In this document: positions 44,244 to 51,911 of the stretch, piece after piece
Layout: the number at the start of each line of letters is the position of its first letter
Position numbering within the stretch: position 1 is the stretch's first letter
Source of the DNA: Fusibacillus kribbianus
GTDB lineage: Bacteria; Bacillota; Clostridia; Lachnospirales; Lachnospiraceae
Direction of reading: 5' to 3'
Assembly (NCBI RefSeq): GCF_030053595.1
Contig: NZ_JASGBQ010000002.1
Span: forward strand, 1-64,000
DNA length: 64,000 nt
Program-made: the position numbers and the translations under genes
The notes under the pieces: generated by a model
Seen by the model: the letters and a program-made list of their open reading frames with translations, nothing else
Database searches by the model: none
Told to the model about the DNA's origin: nothing

Positions 44244-45364
44244 CGCTCGTTCTCCTTCCTGTTAAAATACAGTTTTGTCTTTCGGACGGCAGCTGCCACG
44301 GTAACGCCGTCCCCCGCCTGCTTATTTAAGATCAGGCGGCCTTCCTCCCGGGCGTCCGCTTCTCCCTTTTCTGCCCGTTCCATACTTCCTTTGAGAGCCG
44401 CCCTCTCACATACACAATCTATCCCAACCGTTTCCTTCACAAAGGCAGAGCCGGAAAATTCTCCGGGAAGTGCCAGAAGCTGTTCCCTCGTATACCATAC
44501 AAAGGGAACACCAAGACCCTCTGCCAGATCATGAAGTCCTTTTTCATCCTGTTTGAGCTCTATGGTCGTCACCTGCTCCAACGCCTGTAAAAAAATCCCG
44601 GCATCAGAAAACGCGTTTTTCAGCTTTCTAAGAAGGACCGCCTCTTCGGTTCCCCGCCGACAGCCCATCCCCGCCGTCACGGTTCTGGGAATGAGATACA
44701 GGATATCCTCCTGTCCCCCGGAATTTACGGAAATCCGTCTCTCCGACACTGCCAGCTTAAGTCCCGGATGCTTCCGAAGCTCCTCCTCTGTTTCACATAA
44801 AATCAGTTCCTTCGGAAGTTCTCCCTCCACAGGCTGGGTACTGAAAAACGGAATCTGTTTTCCTTCCAGCACTGCCGCTGACAGTTCCTTGGCGAGGCAC
44901 CGGCTCAAAATCTCCAGTCCATTTTTCCGTGCAAAGACATCGACGGCAAAGCATCCGTTGACGTCGGTGGCTGTGGAGATGACCGGCACAGCCCCTGCAA
45001 GCCCAGCGACCAGACTGCAGAGCTCATTGGCGCAGCCCACATGGCCGGAAAGCAGGGAAATGCAGAACTTGGCTCCCTCATCAATGACCACCACGGCCGG
45101 ATCCTGAAACTTATCCTTTACGAAGGGTGCAATGGAACGAACGGCAATCCCGCAGGCTCCCACAAAGATCAGTCCGTCATATTCCGAAAAAGCCCTGCCG
45201 GTCCATTCCCGAAGGCTCCCCTCCACCGGCTGCAAAGGTGCTTCCGCCTTTCCAGCCCGCTTTTCAAAGCCGTCGGTCCTGTGGCCGTGAATGTTCAGTT
45301 TTTCACAGAGGAACCGGTTCAACTGACCGCCCCTCCCGGTAAAGCTGATGACCGCAAGCCTCAT
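44240..45364 (-). CDS. cbiG: Cobalt-precorrin-5A hydrolase CbiG
   Basis: CbiG opens the delta-lactone and releases C20 as acetaldehyde. It is 374 residues from MRLAVISFTGRG, which follows AGGAGGCATC. The N-terminal region has IFVGACGIAVRSIAPF and LLSGHVGCANELC; the C-terminal CbiG domain has TAGMGCRRGTEEAVLLRKL and SGSAFVKETVGIDCVCERAA. It lies 13 bp after cbiF. Confidence 0.95.
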   Translation of the reverse strand: MRLAVISFTGRGGQLNRFLCEKLNIHGHRTDGFEKRAGKAEAPLQPVEGSLREWTGRAFSEYDGLIFVGACGIAVRSIAPFVKDKFQDPAVVVIDEGAKFCISLLSGHVGCANELCSLVAGLAGAVPVISTATDVNGCFAVDVFARKNGLEILSRCLAKELSAAVLEGKQIPFFSTQPVEGELPKELILCETEEELRKHPGLKLAVSERRISVNSGGQEDILYLIPRTVTAGMGCRRGTEEAVLLRKLKNAFSDAGIFLQALEQVTTIELKQDEKGLHDLAEGLGVPFVWYTREQLLALPGEFSGSAFVKETVGIDCVCERAALKGSMERAEKGEADAREEGRLILNKQAGDGVTVAAAVRKTKLYFNRKENER

Positions 45365-45377
45365 GATGCCTCCTGTT

Positions 45378-46133
45378 TTATTTCGTAGCCTGTCTGAACT
45401 CGGTAGTGAAGGACGGATTATAGAGCTCAGAACGGCTGTAATCACCGTCCAGCACACGTCCCACCACAATGAGAGCCGTTTTCGTCACCTGATTTTCCTC
45501 CGCCGTTTTTGCCAGGGTCGACACCGTACAGCGGAACACCTTTTCGTCAGGCCAGGTCGCCTTATAAACGATAGCCGCCGGAGTGTCGGGCGCATAGCCG
45601 CCGGCCATGAGCCGTTCCTCAAGAGCCGCCAGCATTCCCGTGCTCAGAAAGATCACCATGGTTGCCTGATGAGCTGCCAGACCGGCGATCTCCTCCTTCT
45701 CCGGAACCGGCGTCCTCCCGGCCATCCTGGTTATGATCACCGACTGGGAAACATCGGGCAGCGTGTATTCTGCATGAAGAGCTGCCGCCGCACCACAGAA
45801 GGAGCTGACACCGGGACATACTGCATAGGAGATCCCCAGACGGTCAAGCTCATCCATCTGCTCCCGGATGGCTCCATAGAGGCAGGGATCGCCCGTATGG
45901 AGACGTACGGTTCGTTTGCCGGCCGCCTCCGCCTCCTTCATCACCTCAATGACCTCTTCCAGCGTCATATAGGCACTGTTATATACCTGACAGCCCTCTT
46001 TTTTATAGTCAAGAAGGGCCGGATTCACCAGAGAACCGGCGTAAATAATCACATCAGCTTCCTCAAGAAGCTTCTTTCCCCGCAGCGTGATCAGATCTGC
46101 GGCACCGGAGCCTGCACCTACAAAATCAACCAT
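45378..46133 (-). CDS. cbiF: Precorrin-4 C11-methyltransferase
   Basis: CbiF methylates C11 of cobalt-precorrin-4. It is 251 residues. Tetrapyrrole methylase motifs are VDFVGAGSGAADLITLRG, VRLHTGDPCLYGAIREQM, YAVCPGVSSFCGAAAAL and PAAIVYKATWPDEKVFR, all typical of CobM/CbiF. It overlaps cbiL by 8 bp. Confidence 0.96.
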   Translation of the reverse strand: MVDFVGAGSGAADLITLRGKKLLEEADVIIYAGSLVNPALLDYKKEGCQVYNSAYMTLEEVIEVMKEAEAAGKRTVRLHTGDPCLYGAIREQMDELDRLGISYAVCPGVSSFCGAAAALHAEYTLPDVSQSVIITRMAGRTPVPEKEEIAGLAAHQATMVIFLSTGMLAALEERLMAGGYAPDTPAAIVYKATWPDEKVFRCTVSTLAKTAEENQVTKTALIVVGRVLDGDYSRSELYNPSFTTEFRQATK

Positions 46134-46821
46134 GATTTGCCTCCTTTACAATCAGCAGGGAATAATACCCAGCATTTTCATCTATCTCCTCTGCAGAACG
46201 GTAAACCTTCTCATTTTCCATTCCGCAGTTTTCCACCATATAAGCCTCACAGCCTTTTTCCAGGAGCGCTTTTTTCACCCGGCTCATTTTCTTTCCGGAT
46301 TTCATAAGTATTTTCGTTCCGGATAGGGAAAGAGCCTCCTCCACCCCGTAGGTGGCCGGGATCACATGGAGTGCTTCCTTCGTCTCCACGAGTCCGATTC
46401 CCAGCCTTGCCGCTGCTGCGCAGAAGGAAGGAATCCCGCTTACCAGCTCTGTCTCATAGCCGGCAGCCTCCACTCTTCTGTGAATATATAGATATGTGGA
46501 ATAAACAGCCACATCCCCCAGGGTCAGAAAAGCTACATTCTTTCCTTCCTTCAGGAGACTGATTACCTGCAAAGCTCCCTCATCATGGCTTATTTCAAGG
46601 ACAGCTCTGTCCTTCGTCATGGGCATACTGATAAAAAGAAACTCTTTTTGATCGAGTTCCTCCACCGCCCCCTTTGTGATCCGATAGGCCACACACTCTT
46701 CTTTTGTCTTTGCAGGAAGGGCCACCACATCCGCCTCTTTTATCATCCGCACTGCCTTTAAGGTCATAAGCTCCGGATCTCCGGGTCCCACACCGATTCC
46801 ATACAGCTTTCCGTTTTTCAT
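46126..46821 (-). CDS. cbiL: Cobalt-factor II C20-methyltransferase
   Basis: CbiL methylates C20 of cobalt-factor II. It is 231 residues from MKNGKLYGIGVGPGDPELMT; the start is chosen because GAGGA lies 7 nt upstream and the family begins here. A 21-codon upstream extension would start in an ATGA overlap with cbiD, so a longer form cannot be fully excluded. NVAFLTLGDVAVYSTYLYI and VSGIPSFCAAAARLG are present. Confidence 0.94.
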   Translation of the reverse strand: MKNGKLYGIGVGPGDPELMTLKAVRMIKEADVVALPAKTKEECVAYRITKGAVEELDQKEFLFISMPMTKDRAVLEISHDEGALQVISLLKEGKNVAFLTLGDVAVYSTYLYIHRRVEAAGYETELVSGIPSFCAAAARLGIGLVETKEALHVIPATYGVEEALSLSGTKILMKSGKKMSRVKKALLEKGCEAYMVENCGMENEKVYRSAEEIDENAGYYSLLIVKEANHG

Positions 46822-46880
46822 TGCATTATCCTCTTCATCCTGATATTTGTATCCGACGGCTTCCCACCGTCTTTCGGGAC

Positions 46881-48011
46881 TCATGCCCGAAGCAGCATGT
46901 CAGCGGCCCCCTTCGACTGGCCCAATAGCCCGTAAACATTGGAAAAAATCATAATTTCCGTCTCGATGGCTCCCTGACAGCGATGGTTAAGATAAAAAGC
47001 AGCCCGCTCTGTCACCTGATCCATAGTCTTTTCCAGATACCCCTCCTCTTTAAGGATCCTCAGCCCCTCATCGGTGACCGTGGCCCCCAGAAGCTTCTGC
47101 AATACCAAAAGGGGCGCTCCAGCCCTGAGGGCTGCTGCTGCCAGAAGCTCCATGCGGCTGTCCGCATTGCGGGAGTGGGTATTCATAATACCGCCGGCCA
47201 GCTTGATAAATTTGCCTATATGGCCGATAAAAAGAATCCCCTTTGCCCCCAGCTCCACCGCAAAATCAATGGTTTCTCCGATATAATTGCTGCACTTTAA
47301 CGTGCGTTCTGTATCGATCCCCAGTTCATTTTTCGAAAACACCGTTCCATAATTTCCGGGAATCACCACCAGATACCCATTTCCCCGTTTTAGTTGAACT
47401 TTCATTTCCACTTTTATTGAATTTATCAGAGCAGTCTCGCTCATAGGCTCCACGATCCCCGTTGTCCCCAGAATCGAGATGCCTCCGGTGATCCCCAGCC
47501 TAGGATTGAAGGTTTTCTTTCCGACTTCCTCGCCTCCCGGCACAAAAACGGTGATTTTCAGATTGCCCTGATACCCGAAGGCCTCGCAGATTTCCAAAAC
47601 TGCATCCCGTATCATACGCCTGGGCACCTGGTTGATGGCAGCTGCTCCCACCGGCTGCTCCAGCCCGGGAAGAGTCACCCGCCCTATACCGACGCCGCCG
47701 TCGATGAGGATTCGTTCTTCGCCTGCCTCTCCATATTCCACACGGGCATAAATGAGAAGGCCGTGGGTCGCATCCGGATCGTCTCCCCCATCCTTCTCCA
47801 CCGCACAGCAGGCATAATCTTTTCCGTAAGAAGCATCCCGGACAGGAAGCTTTAAAAGGATCCCCTTCGGCGTCATGAGCTCCACCTTTTCCACCTGTTC
47901 TCCGCACAGGAGCATCAAAGCTGCCGCTTTTGCCGCAGCTGCCGCACAGGAGCCTGTCGTGTAGCCGCACCGCAGTTTTTTATTCTGTTTGATCACGTAC
48001 TCGTCCAACAT
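46881..48011 (-). CDS. cbiD: Cobalt-precorrin-5B C1-methyltransferase
   Basis: CbiD methylates C1 of cobalt-precorrin-5B. It is 376 residues. The N-terminal LRCGYTTGSCAAAAAKAAAL is the family signature, followed by VGIGRVTLPGLEQPVGAAAI, GGISILGTTGIVEPMSE and GKFIKLAGGIMNTHSR. It is the first gene of the minus-strand cobalamin operon, behind a strong promoter and a leader of about 110 nt. Confidence 0.96.
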   Translation of the reverse strand: MLDEYVIKQNKKLRCGYTTGSCAAAAAKAAALMLLCGEQVEKVELMTPKGILLKLPVRDASYGKDYACCAVEKDGGDDPDATHGLLIYARVEYGEAGEERILIDGGVGIGRVTLPGLEQPVGAAAINQVPRRMIRDAVLEICEAFGYQGNLKITVFVPGGEEVGKKTFNPRLGITGGISILGTTGIVEPMSETALINSIKVEMKVQLKRGNGYLVVIPGNYGTVFSKNELGIDTERTLKCSNYIGETIDFAVELGAKGILFIGHIGKFIKLAGGIMNTHSRNADSRMELLAAAALRAGAPLLVLQKLLGATVTDEGLRILKEEGYLEKTMDQVTERAAFYLNHRCQGAIETEIMIFSNVYGLLGQSKGAADMLLRA

Positions 48012-48063
48012 AGCTGTCTCCTGAAATCCTCCCTTTTGGCGGTGTCAAAAATCCTGCCTGTAC

Positions 48064-48100
48064 GAAAGAAAAGACCGCTGAATCCTCAGCAGCCCTGGTC
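48064..48100 (-). promoter_or_regulatory. Terminator-like hairpin in the cbiD leader
   Basis: On the minus strand GACC pairs with GGTC and GCTGA with TCAGC across a 6-nt bulge, followed by TTTTCTTT. It lies between the promoter and cbiD, so it could act as an attenuator. No B12 riboswitch core motifs are visible beside it. Confidence 0.4.
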
Positions 48101-48127
48101 CCCCATACTGAATTTTCTTCCGTAGAT

Positions 48128-48156
48128 ATTTTAACAAAATGAGCCGGCTTTGTCAA
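48128..48156 (-). promoter_or_regulatory. Promoter of the cbiD-cbiC cobalamin operon
   Basis: The minus strand reads TTGACA, 17 bp, TAAAAT. Perfect -35 and spacing, with one mismatch in the -10. It sits about 115 bp before cbiD. Confidence 0.8.
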
Positions 48157-48189
48157 TGAAAGCGCCATTTTACGTCATGCGCACAACAT

Positions 48190-48228
48190 AAAAAGTGCTG
48201 CTGCACCTTTCGGTACAACAGCACTTTG
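48190..48228 (-). terminator. Terminator of fba
   Basis: AAAGTGCTGTTGTACC and GGTGCAGCAGCACTTT form a long stem on the minus strand, followed by TTTTTA. It begins about 20 bp after the fba stop and insulates the cobalamin promoter. Confidence 0.85.
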
Positions 48229-48249
48229 ATGCGTACTTAAAACAAACTC

Positions 48250-49191
48250 TTACAGAGCTTTTCCGGCAGAACCAAGAACCTCTGTGATCTTATGCTTAAC
48301 AACTTCCTTCACATAAGCTCTTGCAGGAGACAGGTACTGTCTGGGATCGAAATGATCCGGATTTGCTACCATATGCTCTCTGATGCCTGCAGTAAGAGCC
48401 AGACGAAGGTCAGAGTCAATGTTGATCTTGCATACAGCCATTCTTGCTGCCTGACGAAGCTGATCCTCGGGAACACCGATAGCATCCTTCAGAGCACCGC
48501 CGTTTGCATTGATGATCTTAACATATTCCTGAGGAACAGAAGATGCACCGTGAAGAACGATGGGGAAGCCGGGCAGTCTCTTTGCCACATCTTCCAGAAT
48601 GTCAAATCTCAGCTGAGGCTTGGTGCCGGGTTTGAACTTGTATGCGCCGTGGCTTGTACCGATGGCGATAGCCAGGGAATCAACGCCGGTACGGTCTACA
48701 AATTCCTCAACCTCTTCAGGTCTTGTATAGGAGGAATTCTCTGCAGAAACCTTAACATCATCTTCGATGCCGGCCAGAGTACCAAGCTCTGCCTCAACTA
48801 CTACGCCTCTCTCATGAGCATAGTCTGCAACCTTCTTTGCCAGAGCAATGTTCTCTTCGAAGGGCTTGGAGGAACCGTCGATCATAACGGAAGTGAAGCC
48901 GCCGTCGATGCAGGACTTGCAGATCTCAAAATCTGCGCCGTGGTCCAGATGCAGAGCAACGGGAAGATCCGGATAGATATCCAGAGCAGCCTCAACGAGA
49001 CGCTTCAGGTAAGCACCGTTCGCATACTTTCTTGCGCCGGCGGAAGCCTGGAGGATAACAGGGGACTTCTCCTCAGCAGCAGCCTCGGTGATGGCCTGTA
49101 CGATCTCCATGTTGTTTACATTGAATGCACCGATGGCATAGCCGCCTTCATATGCTTTCTTAAACATTTCAGTTGTTGTAACTAAGGGCAT
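48250..49191 (-). CDS. fba: Class II fructose-bisphosphate aldolase
   Basis: Zinc-dependent aldolase splitting fructose 1,6-bisphosphate in glycolysis; cytosolic. It is about 313 residues from MPLVTTTEMF, preceded by GGAAGAG. The metal and catalytic sites are in VALHLDHGADFE, FTSVMIDGSSKPFEEN, AIGTSHGAYKF and FPIVLHGASSVP, with NIDSDLRLALT near the end. It is monocistronic with its own promoter and terminator. Confidence 0.97.
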   Translation of the reverse strand: MPLVTTTEMFKKAYEGGYAIGAFNVNNMEIVQAITEAAAEEKSPVILQASAGARKYANGAYLKRLVEAALDIYPDLPVALHLDHGADFEICKSCIDGGFTSVMIDGSSKPFEENIALAKKVADYAHERGVVVEAELGTLAGIEDDVKVSAENSSYTRPEEVEEFVDRTGVDSLAIAIGTSHGAYKFKPGTKPQLRFDILEDVAKRLPGFPIVLHGASSVPQEYVKIINANGGALKDAIGVPEDQLRQAARMAVCKINIDSDLRLALTAGIREHMVANPDHFDPRQYLSPARAYVKEVVKHKITEVLGSAGKAL

Positions 49192-49241
49192 TGTTTTCTC
49201 TTCCTTTCTGTAGGTTCTTTGCGTTTGCACGCTTTGTCCTT

Positions 49242-49247
49242 ATTATA
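49242..49247 (-). promoter_or_regulatory. -10 element of the fba promoter
   Basis: TATAAT on the minus strand, about 51 bp upstream of the fba start; the -35 (near TGTTAA) is weak. The rest of the 49192-49410 gap is AT-rich with no gene seen. Confidence 0.55.
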
Positions 49248-49410
49248 TCATAAACTCCATTTTTTAACAGTTCTTTTTTAGCCTAAAAAATGCGCAAAAT
49301 TCTTACTGTTTTTCTATTTATTTTGTAAAAAACTGTCAATGCTCCCTCAGCACCAACAAATACGAATCGTCATATCATAAACCAACAGCCTATTCTATAA
49401 GGGTGCTATT

Positions 49411-50031
49411 TTGAACAACGACTCTTTTTATGTCCGCTTTTTCCATGCCGCCTCCGAGACCGAAGCTCTTCAGGTTTCTGTAGACGACACCCTCTTTGTG
49501 CCTGACCTCCCCTATCGTACAGTCACCGGTTACGGCCACGTAAAGGAAGGTTTCGTGACCATTACCCTGTCCGGCACACGCACCAGACGAGTCTATCTCC
49601 AGAAAACCCTGCCGTTCTTCCTGCCCATCAAATACACCGTTGCCATCATTCAGACAGATAACGGACTGGATTTAAAACAGATCTTTGATTATCTCTGTCC
49701 TCTGTTTCCCGCCGCCTTCGGCTGTGTCCGCGCCGCAAATCTTGCTTACGGGACCGGCCCCATTGATTTCTTTCTCTACGGAAGCAAGCTGGTCTTTGCA
49801 GATGTGACCTTCAAGGAGGTTACCCCCTTCAAGCCCTTTAGTCCCGGCGAATACGGCTTTTACCTGACTCCGGGACAGGAGGAGGATAATCCGCTTCTAT
49901 CGGTCCTGGCCGACGTGGAAGCAGGAACCATGTACACCATGTGCGTGATCAACAGTACCTGGAGCCCGGAAGCTCTGGATGTGGTGATTCTGGATTATGA
50001 TGCTGGCGTACCGGTTCCGGAGCCACGCTGA
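49411..50031 (+). CDS. DUF4397-domain protein
   Basis: A 206-residue protein with an apparent TTG start after AAGGGTGC. The sequence FYVRFFHAASETEALQVSVD begins an Ig-like DUF4397 domain, common in spore- or envelope-associated proteins of Clostridia. The second half has GYGHVKEGFVTITL and a matching beta-rich repeat, FGCVRAANLAYGTGPIDFF. No signal peptide or anchor is visible. Function is unknown. It is convergent with the ABC exporter genes. Confidence 0.8.
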   Translation: MNNDSFYVRFFHAASETEALQVSVDDTLFVPDLPYRTVTGYGHVKEGFVTITLSGTRTRRVYLQKTLPFFLPIKYTVAIIQTDNGLDLKQIFDYLCPLFPAAFGCVRAANLAYGTGPIDFFLYGSKLVFADVTFKEVTPFKPFSPGEYGFYLTPGQEEDNPLLSVLADVEAGTMYTMCVINSTWSPEALDVVILDYDAGVPVPEPR

Positions 50032-50074
50032 CAAACAAGTTCAAAAGGTTCCTGGAAGAGGGCTTTTACCGGTC

Positions 50075-51910
50075 TCAGGCCGTTTTCTCAAACTGACTGT
50101 TGTAAAGCTCCGCGTAGAAGCCCTTCTTTTCCAGAAGCTCCTCATGGGTTCCCTGCTCGATGATATCGCCATCCTTCATGACAAGGATCAGATCTGCGTC
50201 CCGGATGGTTGATAACCGGTGAGCAATAATAAAGCTGGTCCGGCCCTTCATCAGATTGTCCATAGCCTTCTGGATCCGTTCCTCGGTTCTTGTATCCACC
50301 GAGCTGGTTGCCTCATCCAGGATCAGGATCTTATTATCCGCCAGAATGGCCCTCGCGATGGTCAGAAGCTGCTTCTGGCCCTGGGAAACATTTCCCGCCT
50401 CCTCATTGAGTTCCATTTCATAGCCGTCGGGCAGGGTGGAAATGAAATGATGAGCATGAGCCGCTTTTGCCGCTGCGATCACCTCTTCATCGGTGGCGTC
50501 AAGCTTGCCGTAACGGATATTTTCCATAATGGATCCCTTGAACAGCCAGGTATCCTGAAGTACCATTCCGAATAGCTCCCGAAGCTCACTTCTGTTGAAG
50601 GAGCGGATGTCCTTTCCGTCAATCTTAATGGAACCGCCGTTCACATCGTAAAACCGCATCAGAAGCTTCACCAGTGTGGTCTTTCCGGCACCGGTGGGTC
50701 CGACGATGGCGATCTTTTTGCCCGCTGATATCTCAGCGCTGAAATCATTGATGATGATCTTATCCGGACGATAACCGAATTTCACGTGATCAAAAGTCAC
50801 ATTGCCCTGGATATCCGCAATGGAAGAGGGATTCTCCACCATCTGGTCCTCCTCCGGCTCCTCCAGGAACTCAAATACCCGCTCCGCTGCAGCAGCTGTG
50901 GACTGAAGCATGTTGGAGACCTGAGCCATCTGGGTGATAGGCTGGGTAAAGTTTTTCACATACTGGATAAAGGACTGGATATCCCCCACCTCAATGGTTC
51001 CCCGAATCGTCAGAAAGCCTCCCACAATGGCCACCGCCACATACCCCAGATTTCCCACAAACTGCATGACCGGCTGCATCATTCCGGAGAAAAACTGGGA
51101 TTTCCAGGCTGACTGATAGAGCATGCCGTTTGTTTCATTAAATTCCCTGAGGACCTCTTCCTCCCTGTTGAATACCTTAATGACCGTATGTCCGCTGTAG
51201 TTTTCCTCCACCTGACCGTTGATGTGTCCCAGATATTCCTGCTGCTGACGGAAAAACTTCTGAGACCTCTTTATAATAAAGGAGATCATGGTCATGGAAA
51301 CCGGCAGGATCAGAACCGCCAGAACTGTCATAAGCGGGCTGATGGAAAGCATCATGATAAACACGCCGACGATCGTTGTGACGGAAGTGATCATCTGGGT
51401 AATGCTCTGGTTCAGACTCTGTCCCAAAGTATCCACATCGTTGGTGATTCTGGAAAGTACCTCGCCGTGGGTCTTTGTGTCATAATAATTCATGGGAAGC
51501 CGGTTGATCTTTTCCGACATTTCCTTTCGCATCCGGAAGCTGACCTTCTGGGATATGGAGGTCATCACTAGTCCCTGAACGAAGCTGAACAGGGCACTGA
51601 CCCCGTAAAGGGTCAAAAGCAGGATCAGGATTTTTCCGATTCCCGCAAAATCAATGCCGGGGCCCCCGGAAAGCTTTCCGGTCAGGCCGTTGAAGATCTT
51701 TGTAGTGGCCTTTCCCAGAACCTTCGGCCCGATCACATGAAACACAGTGCTTCCCACCGCGAAAATAAGAACCGTCAGGATTCCCCATTTGTACCGTCCC
51801 ATATAGGAGATCAGCTTCTTCATGGTCTTTCCGAAATCCTTGGCTTTTTCTCCGGAGCCTCCTGCAGGTCCGCCCATTCCATGTCTTCTCATATTTCTTC
51901 CGCCGCTCAT
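50075..51910 (-). CDS. ABC exporter subunit with canonical Walker B Glu
   Basis: A half-transporter of about 611 residues (six-helix type IV exporter domain, then ATPase). The start MSGGRNMRR is preferred because AAAGGAGG precedes it. Walker A is GPTGAGKTTLVKLL; the signature is changed to VSQGQKQ; Walker B is ILILDEATSSVD with the catalytic Glu kept. The gene begins 1 bp after the stop of its partner. The pair should form a heterodimer with one degenerate ATP site, like LmrCD or TM287/288. The substrate is unknown and no regulator is adjacent. Confidence 0.92.
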   Translation of the reverse strand: MSGGRNMRRHGMGGPAGGSGEKAKDFGKTMKKLISYMGRYKWGILTVLIFAVGSTVFHVIGPKVLGKATTKIFNGLTGKLSGGPGIDFAGIGKILILLLTLYGVSALFSFVQGLVMTSISQKVSFRMRKEMSEKINRLPMNYYDTKTHGEVLSRITNDVDTLGQSLNQSITQMITSVTTIVGVFIMMLSISPLMTVLAVLILPVSMTMISFIIKRSQKFFRQQQEYLGHINGQVEENYSGHTVIKVFNREEEVLREFNETNGMLYQSAWKSQFFSGMMQPVMQFVGNLGYVAVAIVGGFLTIRGTIEVGDIQSFIQYVKNFTQPITQMAQVSNMLQSTAAAAERVFEFLEEPEEDQMVENPSSIADIQGNVTFDHVKFGYRPDKIIINDFSAEISAGKKIAIVGPTGAGKTTLVKLLMRFYDVNGGSIKIDGKDIRSFNRSELRELFGMVLQDTWLFKGSIMENIRYGKLDATDEEVIAAAKAAHAHHFISTLPDGYEMELNEEAGNVSQGQKQLLTIARAILADNKILILDEATSSVDTRTEERIQKAMDNLMKGRTSFIIAHRLSTIRDADLILVMKDGDIIEQGTHEELLEKKGFYAELYNSQFEKTA

Positions 51911-51911
51911 A

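Noticed and set aside
48012-48127. Cobalamin riboswitch in the cbiD leader
   Set aside because: None of the core aptamer blocks seen at 28150-28314 is present and the leader is shorter than a normal aptamer.
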